A stretch of DNA of 64,000 nucleotides from Polytrichum commune (Eukaryota > Streptophyta > Polytrichopsida > Polytrichales > Polytrichaceae), in contig OX485804.1 in NCBI GenBank assembly GCA_950295325.1, positions 1,612,001-1,676,000 of the forward strand, written 5' to 3'. The notes under the pieces are model-generated. The model was not told where the DNA came from, did no database searches, and saw only the letters and a list, made by a program, of their open reading frames with translations. This document shows, one piece after another, positions 12,197 to 22,304 of this stretch (position 1 is the first letter of the stretch; every line of letters starts with the position of its first letter). The position numbers were made by a program, and so were the translations under genes.

Positions 12197-14690
12197 CTAC
12201 AAGGGAGGGTTCCCATTGACAGTGGTTTGCAACCCAAACCCAGCAAGTAAACAGCTGCTGTCCACACTAAAGCCTATTTTTGCCATGAGCTCCTCTAGCC
12301 GACTTTGATTCGTCAAATAGAGATACCCAATCTGCATATGGAGCCACATGACTTGCTTGTTAGGATCAACATTTTCAAAGATGAGAAGGATAAGTATTAG
12401 CATCTGGAAAAAACCATAGTAAATAGGGAAGCTGTAGTGGAGAGCACCATAAATTAAAACCAAACTTTGGAAACTTACTAAAGTTTCTAAGGCTGATGCA
12501 CTGCTATATGTTGCTGCTCCGGCACGCCTACTCGCACGCCTTTGACCAGTTTCTATATTCTTCCCCCATCTCACAACATCTCTGTAAAGACTCCCATGAT
12601 CACAAGATTAGCCACATGTTAAGGAAGACTAAAAGTTTCAACTCCACTATAGGACATCCTTCTACGACTGGAGTCCATATTAGTTGCCTCCTTGTTTCAG
12701 ATAATCAAGGTACAAAACTTCCAGAACAATAATACATGAATAGAACATGTTACTTACTGAACAGGTTTTGAGATTTTAAGCTCAAAAACATTGTGTCTTT
12801 AAGCCATATTACATTAGTCAGTCTATGAAAACGACTTGCCATTTCATGTCCACTGCTATTTGAATGAAGATAATAAGCTAAGCAAGTATGCCAATGAAGT
12901 TGACACTCCATGGATGCAAGAACTGACCTTTCTTCTTCTGTTAGAAAAGTGTCCTTCAGTAAGCCCTTGAGCATTGCATCCTGCCATTTTAACAATATAA
13001 AATCACAGTGAATGGGTGAACAATGCTACATGGTCCTGTCAACTTGTTTCCACAGGTCATGTACAATGAAAGACAACATCAACTTGAACTCGAGCACATC
13101 TACTTCAAGACAAGACTCTCAAACAACCTACTGTCAATCACATTCATTGGGAAAATGCATGTTCCCAACCTGCGCTTCACAGCAAACCACAGCCATAACT
13201 CGCTTGTTGTAGCTATCAATAGTTTGAGGTGGCATCAAGAAGTGGCGCCGCACATATACCTGTCCCAAAATCCATGATGTCACATTCAAGAGAATGTTTC
13301 ACATATCACCACAATTTCGAGGCCATGTACAAGATACCTAAAATTCATGAACTAGAGATTAAGAAAAAAAAGTTTTAAATTAAAAAAATAAACACAAGAG
13401 GATGAGGTAGTGAACCTCGTATATAGCATCACCCAAATATGCTAGGGACGCTGCATTATAGTTTGCTCTCGGCTTATCCACGGGAGGAGGCGAGGGCAGC
13501 CACACTTGTGCATTGTCCTGCACTGCTACTGACAAACCCAGATTAGCCTTCATAGGATAATGCTTCCTCTTAGAGCTCCAACACTCACTCCCAATTCATG
13601 TCTCTAGCTCTCAAAGTCACGTTATGTATGTGATTTACACATCCTGCAATGCAAATCCAGCCCTATCTCCCAGTTCACACCCTGGTTCCAATATTACCTT
13701 CTACACATGAAGTACTCGACCCTAAAACTCAATTTCTGCGTCTGGTTCTCAAATCATCTCGTTACAAAAACTGAACCCAACACTCACTCCCAATTCATGT
13801 CTCTGAATCTCAAACTCAGCTTATGTAAGTGAATTACACATGTAAGACTGAATATCCTTGCAATGCATATGAATTACTCCCCGAATTAAAAAACCCACCA
13901 ATGAAAACCCAAACTTCTGCCTCTGGTTCTCAAATTTCACACTCTACATTACAAAAACTGAACCCAACACTCACTACCAATTCATGTCTCTGAATCTCAA
14001 ACTCACCTCGTGTAAGTGAATTACATATCTAAGACCATAAACGCCTGCAATGCATGTGAATGTCTCATTGAAAACAAAACTCCAAAAATAGAAATCCAAA
14101 CTTTCTGCCTCTGGTTCTCAATTACACCTTCTACATAACCAAACTTCATACCCCTGGTTCCAAGATTAACCTTCTGCACATGAACTACTCAACCCTAGAA
14201 TATCAATTTCTGCTTCTGATTCTTAAAATCAACTTCTACACTACGAAAATTGAGCCTCCAACCCTTGCTTCCAATTCATGTCTCTGAATCTTAAGTTCTC
14301 GAACTCGCCTTAGGTAAGTGAATTACGCATCTAAGACCAAGAAACCTTGCAATGCATATGAATTACTCACCGAAAACATTCAAACAAACAAACAAAATTC
14401 CCAAATAGAAATTCAAACTTCTGCCTCGAGTTCTAAATTACGGCATTTACATAACAAGAATTTCTGCCACGGACAGAGAATAAATACACACCTGCAGAGG
14501 GCATTGTCAGGCCGGGCTCGCGATCCAAGAGCCTGCGCAGGTTAACTCCCAGCCGCTGTCTGCTTGGTTTGGTGGCCGGAGATTGGCCTTGGTGTTGTGG
14601 CGGATACGAAGTGGAAGGAGCGTCGCCTGGCGTGGCGGTCCATGGCCACGAGCTCATCCACCGATGCTGCAATTGCATCGCTATCGCCAT
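12197..14690 (-). CDS. Mini-ribonuclease III, plastid-targeted type
   Basis: Six minus-strand exons, all phases agreeing: 14492-14690, 13416-13528, 13170-13259, 12928-12980, 12479-12581, 12197-12331 (230 residues, stop TAG). The start is the first in-frame ATG, at 14690; only a TTG lies further upstream. Residues 1 to about 66 are rich in Ser, Pro and Arg with few acids, as in a plastid transit peptide. The core is the Mini-III RNase III fold: ASLAYLGDAIYE with the catalytic Asp near residue 100, then VRRHF, NKRVMAVVCCEAQ, LTEEERDVVRWGKN, a basic RRASRRAG segment and ASALETL-IGYLYL with the second catalytic Glu. There is no double-stranded RNA-binding domain, as is normal for this family. In Arabidopsis the homologues RNC3/RNC4 act in chloroplast rRNA and intron RNA processing. 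The extreme C-terminus, past 'IGFSVDSS', is not conserved that I can tell. Confidence 0.9.
13585..14400 (-). repeat. Imperfect tandem array inside Mini-RNase III intron 1
   Basis: The block 'caattcatgtctct' recurs at 13592, 13791, 13978 and 14272. In each copy it is followed by 'gtaagtgaattac'-like and 'tgcaatgcatatgaatt'-like blocks and preceded by 'ctggttctcaaat'. Spacing is 199, 187 and 294 bp. The array fills most of the 963-bp first intron and contains no exon sequence. Confidence 0.75.
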
Positions 14691-15829
14691 CGCTGCCGAA
14701 ACGGAGATGTCTCGAAATCCCTCACACAACCCTAAATCTCATATCGCATCATCCTTGAAGGCTCTTCCGAACTTATTCAAAATTAAATTGTCCGGGCTGG
14801 AAGAGAAAAATCCTTGATCAAAAAGTGGGCCTTTCCGAAAATTATTTCTTATATGAGTGTTATTTTAGAAGATTTTTCTTAAAACAATTTTTTTTTTTTG
14901 TGAAGTAATTTTATTTTTTTTGTTCTTTTGCATTGTACAATATGGTGTTTTCCATTGACAGAATGAACATACACCTCACAAGGCAACTCAATGACCCAAG
15001 CCAGGCTTGAGAGACTTGGCAGCTTGGAGAAGATCCAAGAGATTGTGAAGTATCTTGTGTGCAAACTACATGAACGTCATTGGAGAATTCAAATGAGGAA
15101 CCCTCAACAAACCCTAATCTCATTTTACAGTCTTAAAGCTTATCCAGTTTACACATGCTCCAGTGTCAAAATTTTAGGACTTTAAGAAAATATGGGGCAT
15201 ATTTTGTGAACGACAAGTCTCAGTTGAAAAAGTGATTCTAATGATGTATTTTGTGTAGGATAAGTTATGGAAACAAATTTTATGGACACTTTGAGCAGTT
15301 CAACATATGCCATGTCAGAAGAAATGAAATTATGTGAGCACATTAGCAAATCCAAATGAGGAACATGATTTTTGTAATTGTTGTGTTGTAAAATCCAAGG
15401 GAGTGTTTTATGAAATCTTCAAATGAAATTCATAGATGGTATTTTTGATCGGCACTTGTAGGTCAAAAAATGCTTTAATTGGTGCATGAAAATCTAGCAG
15501 CCCATGTATATGACCCTCCGTATTCTAGTAAACCACCAAAATGTGGTTGGTTGGTGGCTTGTGCTTCCCTACATGAGAACACCTCTAACCCATTATTATC
15601 TAGAATCTAAAGGGCGAGCGGCCTCCATGGAAACTCACCCTAATATGGTCCAATGAGCACATGATATTCACATCCCGACCTGCTTACATTTCAAGAAAAA
15701 TGCAACCGGATTCTAGGGCCCACAAACTTGTAGTAAGTAGACCATGGCGTCTAAATAATACTTTTCTCATGTGCCTACCCACAAACCTTGTCATTGAATT
15801 CACTATCGTCATTGGATCTAGAACAATGT
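14691..15829. other. Intergenic upstream of Mini-RNase III
   Basis: Contains the Mini-RNase III 5' UTR and promoter. The plant telo-box-like 'aaccctaaatc' lies about 40 bp upstream of the ATG. A poly-T run follows at 14886-14902. The rest is AT-rich. The segment 15612-15640 is a lone end of the Tourist-like element described at 54660 (its end 'ggaaactcaccc' is followed by TAA). No gene was found. Confidence 0.45.
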
Positions 15830-16196
15830 CCGGAGATGGGGAGATTTTTAGCATAATTGTTTGAGATCCTAGTGTTTCCAAGTCCAGACATTTACATGTT
15901 GATATCTTTCAATTTTTCTTTACTAAATTGGGATAAAGTCTAAGATGACCCTAAACTACTGGATGATAGTGGAGAGGAACCCAAAACCGAATGGAGTGGT
16001 TGGTGGTTCCATTCCCAACCGTGAAATCTTCTCTATCCTAGATGGAAGAATTAGCCAAGTGACCACATGCCTCATGTGTTCCATAAAATAAATAAAAAAT
16101 GATCAATAATTATCCCAAAGTCTTGAACTTCAACTGGTTGTTTCGCATGCTCAACCAGTTCATCTACAACTAGCAGTCGGTTCTCCCCATTCATTG
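15830..16196. mobile_element. hAT-like MITE, family 'GGGGAGA', copy A
   Basis: The left end (about 15830) reads ...gatggggagattt and the right end (about 16196) reads ggttctccccattcattg, inverted to each other. The inside shares 'gagatcctagtgtttscaagtcc', 'ctttactaaattggg' and 'gtcttgaacttcaac' with copy B at 28677. It carries extra internal sequence relative to copy B. A clean target duplication is not seen at this copy. Confidence 0.65.
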
Positions 16197-16287
16197 CATT
16201 AGATCCAAAAATGCTTTCGACTTCCCGAACTTCAAAAGCACTTTCATTATTTCATTTCATGTCAATGCTAACTCATTGTTGAGTGAG

Positions 16288-16417
16288 CACAACTGGAAAT
16301 GTGGTAATTTCGCAACGCGACGATTCGACACGAAGTGACCAGAATGACATAAACTCAACTCAGGCTTTTGCCGATCTGGTCACTTAGTGTCGTGAAACTA
16401 CCACATTTCTAGTAGTG
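16288..16417. mobile_element. CACTA-type MITE with 3-bp target duplication
   Basis: A 130-bp fold-back element. The left end is CACAACTGGAAATGTGGTA. The reverse complement of the right end is CACTACTAGAAATGTGGTA. Inverted similarity continues for about 40-50 bp to 'aagtgaccag' on each side. GAG flanks both ends (16285-16287 and 16418-16420), as expected for the 3-bp duplications made by CACTA/EnSpm transposases. It has no coding capacity. Confidence 0.85.
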
Positions 16418-16881
16418 GAGAGATTCAAGTGAACTCAGTCAACAATTTCCCTCCCTCCTACGCAACATCCCAATAAAAAAAAAATCTATATATACCAACA
16501 GTAACCTCCGGCGTGGACTTGTGCAATTCATTCAGGTGCATAGACTTGAACTTTTAGCTCGACAGTAGCTTGAGAAATTATGTATTCAGCAAGATAGGTT
16601 TGCCGACACTGGAAGGAAGTTTCCAAAATGATTTCAGAATGGAACCATCTGCGTACCTGACTCCGTCATTCATGACGGTATAGAACTAGGTTCCTCAATT
16701 CCGAGAGAGCCTACTTAAAATCAGTACTTCAACTTAGTGCTCAACAATCAGTTTCCCATAGTGACATATTTTAAGAAGCTTACATAGAAGCTACGGTGTC
16801 TGTAAAGGTCGATCAATACCGACTGTTATCTTATTCATTCAAGGGAGAAGTGTATACATCATCACCACAAGTCGTCACAGC
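16418..16881. other. Intergenic, no gene seen
   Basis: Short AT-rich gap between two inverted-repeat elements. No reading frame or repeat is supported. Confidence 0.4.
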
Positions 16882-16886
16882 CTCAA

Positions 16887-18422
16887 GGCCGGTTTACACT
16901 ACGGTGGAGAAGTCCACCGGTCATGAAAAAAAGGGCGTTTTTCAATTGTGATTGGTCGAAAATGCAACTCTTGACCGGTGGGTGTTTACACTAGGTGAAG
17001 AAAACAATGGTGGTGAACTTTTTTCATGGATGATAAAATGACCTGGCCGCCTACATGGCGGCATTTTTTGGAGTTGGGCTCTCAGGGAGTGCACTATTCA
17101 TTAAATCCAAGCATCACGTGCGTGCATGCCCCTTATTAAAACACCCCTGTATACATTTTATTTTTGCTAAAATCAAGCAATATACTTACAAATCTCATTG
17201 CTTCAAAATACATTTCCATACGTACACAAGGGTCCAAAAACAAATACAGATTTTGTATATAACATGTGTACAAATGTTTGGAAATGCAAAAATATGGCCC
17301 TATTATATGTATAATATCAAATCATGGATTTTTAGTTATAAAGTTGTTACTTAGTGGATGAAAAAACGCATGATTCTTGGTCCAGGTCTGACTTGAACGC
17401 GTAAACGCGTAAACGCGTACTTTACATATATTTTTCTATAGCCTTATCTCCAGCCTCATGTATATCTACTTCCTGCTTAATAGCAATATGTCTCTTGTAC
17501 GTACATTTTGTACATGCTTGTTCTAAATAATACCCCTTTTGTGCACGCACGTGTATATTTATAGTACTTGAACAGTGCACTCCCTGGGGTTGGGCTTCTC
17601 CGGCCTCTTGAGGCCGGACAAGAAACTCCTCCTCCGGAGAAGCCCAACTCAATAAAAATTTAATTTTCAAAAACAGATCCGGACCGTAGATTTCACATAT
17701 CCACTTGGCCGGTCAAATTTCCACACCACCCTCTCCTTGCTCCCAAACAAAAAAATATGCCATCATCATAATTGAAGCATTATGGTGATACATGATGGTT
17801 TTTGGTATCGCCATAGTTGAAACGATAAAATACTTCAAAACCATAAAGATCATAAGAGAGCACAAAATCTCTCTTCTTCGATTATCCATGATTGAAGATC
17901 AAAGATAAGAAGAGAGAAATTGATGAGGATGATTAAGAGGAGAGCATGTCTTAAATAATACCAAAGAGTAGTGCTTTGTCCAATGTGTATGGGTTTTCCC
18001 CTCCTCATTCTTAAACACCCAAGGAGACATTTATTTCCTACATGGGCCAAACTTGACAATTGGCAATTTGGCAATTTTCATTATCTTTTGAATAAAATTG
18101 AACATTATATTACACAATTCTTATGAACACAATTCTTGTTGAAATCTTTTGATACAATGTGAATGTAGAGAATTATGGTTTTTTATCACAAAAAATCTTC
18201 ACCATTAGGTGAACTTCTCTTCACCGGTAGACTTCTCCAGTGGACTTCTCCGCTAAACTTCTCCTCTAGGTGTTTAGACTTCCACCGGTCAAGACTCCTT
18301 AAGAAATATTTTATTGCCTTTAATTCTTCTCCAGCACATCCACCATTTGCCTCATATAACCATGTCTTGGCCAAGCATTCTTGACCGACCGGAGGCCTTC
18401 TCCACCGTAGTGTAAACCAGCC
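16887..18422. mobile_element. Non-autonomous TIR element (1.5 kb), host of a nested element
   Basis: Terminal inverted repeats are GGCCGGTTTACACTACGGTG on the left and, reverse complemented, GGCTGGTTTACACTACGGTG on the right. They extend through 'gagaag' and related 'ccaccggtca' blocks. CTCAA flanks both ends (16882-16886 and 18423-18427), a likely 5-bp target duplication, or 6-bp if the terminus is shifted by one. No transposase frame is present. The superfamily is uncertain. The interior is interrupted by a second element at 17081. Confidence 0.8.
17081..17588. mobile_element. hAT-like MITE nested inside the 16887-18422 element
   Basis: Ends are CTCAGGGAGTGCACT and, reverse complemented from the right, CCCAGGGAGTGCACT. 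The 8-bp duplication GTTGGGCT flanks it exactly at 17073-17080 and 17589-17596. An 8-bp duplication plus a CAGGG-type end fits the hAT superfamily. The 508-bp inside has no transposase. It inserted into one arm of a 17-bp hairpin of the outer element (gagttgggcttctccgg at the joined target; complementary arm at about 17634-17650). Confidence 0.8.
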
Positions 18423-18427
18423 CTCAA

Positions 18428-19603
18428 CCTAGCAAGGTGTTTTTTCCTTTTCTTTATTGGCTATTTTTTGGTGGTTTGTCTTGATTTTGACATTCTGTGT
18501 AGTTGAGATGAATACTAATGCTTTCTCTTGAATACATACCTCATACATACATATCCATAAGAATTCATTATATGTCTCTATCTACATGAGGTGTATCCAT
18601 GTTAAACAATTGATTCATTTTATTTTTCTTAAAAAATTCTCGTTATGTATTTGAAGAGCCTTGTACTAGAATGTTGAGCCCACTTCATGCTTGTCATTGG
18701 TTGAAATTTCTATGAATGTATCCTCCCTTACAAGTGAAGTTGTACTTTAATTGGGAAATAAACTTTGTGCAATTAGTAAAAAATACTAAGATGTTGATTT
18801 TTTCCAAGTTTAAGCATGTCATGCAACTTCCATAATTTCTAGTTAACTAAACCAACATTTGAGTGATTTCATGGTGTGTTGGAGTAATGATTGAGTCTTT
18901 GAATGTAGCCTAAACTTTGTCCTTTGGGAATGTATTAAATGTGGTAAGTGTACACCCTAATGTGTTACCCTAAATGATGAGCGTATTTTATTGGAGATAA
19001 ATGGCATACATTAATTTACCTATAATTGTTTTGAATGATACACACTTCAATGAACAGTGGCCAATGAATAACTTACACCTTGAACATTGAAGAGGTGAAG
19101 GGAATGCAACCCTTGGCAACCAAAAGACAACATTGTCATCTCTTTCAATCTTCGCTAATTTATCCCTTGACATGTGTTCTTTGTCTCGCTCTAACATTAA
19201 ACCATGGTGAGACCTTCATGCGGTAGATTGAATACAACATCATATGTTTCATAAATTTGCACAAATACTATAGCATATCTGGAATCATTTGATTACAAAA
19301 GTAAAACCCAAGCCATCAATGTTGAGCTCCCCCCAAAAAAGAAACAACATCGAGTGAAATTCATTTGTTTCATGTAGTCTTTCATGTAAGCTCAAGGTCA
19401 CTTGATAATGACTTGATTTTGTCTTTGGACATACTTCAAAGAGATCAGCATCCAACATCTCCCCTGATGCATCATGATCGACTAGTTTTATAAGTTCCAA
19501 ACCTCGAAGCACATTGATGAACGGGGCATAAACGGGATAATTGAAGAGAATTCCAACATCGTCATTGAGAGGATTTCAACTTGTGTCTTGAAAGCTTCGA
19601 ATA
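18428..19603. other. Intergenic, no gene seen
   Basis: AT-rich sequence between the nested transposon and the GC-rich ORF. It must contain any promoter of that ORF. No TATA box or repeat stands out. Confidence 0.4.
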
Positions 19604-20701
19604 ATGTGGAATAGCAGAGCCATGAATGAAGAGGCAGGGGGTAAGGCGTGGATTCATGATATTTCCTTCTACAAGGATTTGAATACACCGAGACATGTGG
19701 TTCGTCGGCCTCCACCTGCGGATCGCATCGTGCACGAACGATGCTTGCCCACGCCATGGATTCCGACGTATCCTTTTGATCCATACAGGCGGCCGAATGC
19801 ACCCGACACCACGGGGAGGAGATCACCCGTCCCTACACAATGTCAGATGCCAAAGAACGAATGCGGCACGTCCTCTACATGTCTGGATGTTGAGTTTGAA
19901 GCATTTGAAACACCCGAAACCTCAAATAATAATGTTGTGATCATAGATCCCACCAAGACGGAAGATGGTAAACCTTGCGGTGACCGCTGCAGCGATGACC
20001 CTTGCTCTCCATGCGACAGTTGTGTCCCGTGCACAACCGACGAGTGTGTGAAGGATGACTCCTGCCAACTCCCGCCGATCGGAACAGGCGACCGAATACA
20101 CTTCGACGACGTGAAGAACACGGAGTGCAACCGGATGGATCGATACAAGATTGTCCCCTCTTGGTGGTACGCCGAACGAGACGACAGTTGCGACGACACG
20201 CCGTTGAACGCGATCATCAAAAAGCCCGATCACGCGCACTTGGACCCGAACCGGGAGATCGGGGTGAACTGTTACGCGGCCGCGGGGCTGGTCACGCGGC
20301 CCACTCTCGAGCTTCCCAAGCCGGTTCGGACGTTCCAAGGGTGCCCGCCGGGGACCGCGCCGCCCCTTGGGCGCACGGGGCGCGAGAGCAAGATCGTTGA
20401 GTTTCTTGCGTCCCACGTCGCGAGGTTCGACGACGAGACGTTCCCGCGCTACCTCATGCGGTGCGCGATGGTGGCGAAGAACGAACTCAAGAAATACCGC
20501 CGACTCAATGTGGGCTACGAGTGTTGCGAGCCCGTCGACAAGTTCGTCACCCGACTCTACATTGGGTCGAGGTTGGGACAAGCGGCGCACGGCGTCAATT
20601 GGTCGATGAAGGATGCGTGCGATGTGCAACGGTATCTGAAGGAGGAATGCAGGAAATTGGCGAGCCAAGGTGCTATCGATCTCAAGGTTCTAAGTTTTTA
20701 G
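19604..20701 (+). CDS. Cys-rich orphan protein of 365 residues in a GC-rich island
   Basis: Uninterrupted from the ATG at 19604 (alternative ATG at 19622) to TAG at 20699, with no intron needed. The N-terminal ~90 residues are rich in Pro, Arg and His (HDISFYKDLNTP, PTYPFDPYRRP). Residues about 80-180 hold a dense cysteine cluster with CxxC spacing (CGDRC, DPCSPCDSCVPC). The C-terminal ~120 residues are basic-helical (ESKIVEFLASHVARF, CAMVAKNELKKYRR). About 21 Cys in total; no signal peptide or membrane segment. The second half is far richer in G+C and GC-ending codons than the AT-rich flanks, which suggests strong selection on codons or transfer. I do not recognise the family. Possibilities are a sperm-cilium protein (non-seed plants keep these, and the N-terminal motif style resembles microtubule inner proteins), a captured viral or microbial gene, or a lineage-specific gene. 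All three are inference. Confidence 0.6.
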   Translation: MWNSRAMNEEAGGKAWIHDISFYKDLNTPRHVVRRPPPADRIVHERCLPTPWIPTYPFDPYRRPNAPDTTGRRSPVPTQCQMPKNECGTSSTCLDVEFEAFETPETSNNNVVIIDPTKTEDGKPCGDRCSDDPCSPCDSCVPCTTDECVKDDSCQLPPIGTGDRIHFDDVKNTECNRMDRYKIVPSWWYAERDDSCDDTPLNAIIKKPDHAHLDPNREIGVNCYAAAGLVTRPTLELPKPVRTFQGCPPGTAPPLGRTGRESKIVEFLASHVARFDDETFPRYLMRCAMVAKNELKKYRRLNVGYECCEPVDKFVTRLYIGSRLGQAAHGVNWSMKDACDVQRYLKEECRKLASQGAIDLKVLSF

Positions 20702-22264
20702 CGGGCGCCACATATTCTGCTCCTCTTTTGAAAACAGAAACCGGATGCAACCACGAAATGCTTGGTTCTTCTTGTTCTTAGGTTTACTACCACATGCTCG
20801 ACAACATGAATCCGGTTCAGAGCTCCGAAGGTCTTTGATATAGTTCCTTGCACAAATTTGGTTTCAGATTGATCATAATACTAGGATGTGAAAAGAGATC
20901 ACAATCAATTCCTTTTCTGGCATTAGTGCATGACACTCTATTGTATGATAAAGAAACGAAAAAATCAAAATAAAAACTCAAATCAAATGGACCACCTTAC
21001 ATCTGTTCTTAAGGGATCCTACCGGCCCTTTGCAAACCTTTGGCACCTTCTGCACAAATGAACACACTGTTGTAAATGGAATGTGATGATGCAAAGCATG
21101 TAGATTTGTTATCATTTGTATTCTCACAACCTCACAATCTCTTTTGGTCAAGTTTTAAAGTTGTCACCAATTCGACATTTTAAAATAAGAAGTCAAATGT
21201 ACATAAATTTTAACGAGCTTGATCTTTTTGGGGGCTTTTGTTTGATTGAAAGCGAAAATTTCCAAATGAATGATTTGAATGCACTATTACTTGTAGGTAT
21301 GAACCGACTGTAATTTAATATGTACATGTATCCATGAAATTATCGTCGTAGTTAGGCGTCAAACAAGTGCGTGTTTTGCTTTGAGTATCAGTGATGATTA
21401 GGCATATGCAAAATGCAATGTACTTGAGGTGAGGTGCCAGATGCAGGATTGAAGTGCCATTCTTTTGAATGAGCCTTCCGAACCATTTTGTTGAACAATC
21501 TCATATGCAAAAGTGATATTTTGATGGGATCAACAATCACACCCTAAAATATTTATTTATTATATTTGTATTTACCAATATCTCATGGGTACATACTTGC
21601 AACCACAAGATAGTTCCCATGTGAACTCTGGTAGCACTAAGGATGAGTTTGGTATTATGAGTCACTAAGGATGGTTTGGTACCAGTGTTGTATCTACTTT
21701 TTTTTATTTTTTTTAATATCATTTGGATATCTATAATGAAGATTTCACATTTTAAAAGAACTAGTAGGGTGTGGGTTCTTGACAACGTTTTTGTTTTTTT
21801 TATATCATTTGGGTCTATAGACCATGCAAGAATCTTCATACCCAAGCAAAATTATCCTAATATCAATATGGTTTGGAAAGGTATTGACCCAAATAATAAT
21901 ATGGGTATACAAAGATTCTCTCACCTTGACACATGACCCAACATATATCAAAAATTGACTGGTGTTATTATTGTGATACCCATGGGTACTAGGATTTGAT
22001 GCCATTATTGATGTTGAGTATTGATATCATGAATTCACCTATATACCATACCAACATTGGTTTGCACCAAGACCATGCAAAGTGTCTAAAGCAACAGAAG
22101 GTATTTTACTTTGTTGAGTGTGACAATGCAAAGCGTGAGCCCAAAGCAAAATGGAATGTATTGGTATTTTTTATGGTTTAGATGTAAACTTAAAGAGAAA
22201 CCATAGTAGGAGCATGTATCCGTTTACTTTATACCCAACAAAATGGATTCCAGGGGTAGGGTTG

Positions 22265-22304
22265 ATTGTACCTCCTATTGTGAGAAAGCCATAGGAGGTA
22301 CAAT
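22265..22304. repeat. Perfect hairpin, 14-bp stem, 12-nt loop
   Basis: ATTGTACCTCCTAT (22265-22278) is exactly complementary to ATAGGAGGTACAAT (22291-22304), with the loop tgtgagaaagcc. There is no T-run after it and no neighbouring gene, so a terminator role is not indicated. It could be the core of an old fold-back element. Confidence 0.85.

Noticed and set aside
19922..20668. 248-codon open frame on the minus strand opposite the Cys-rich ORF
   Set aside because: Arg/Val-rich product typical of the antisense of GC-ending codons. No motif; the plus-strand frame is longer and explains the openness.
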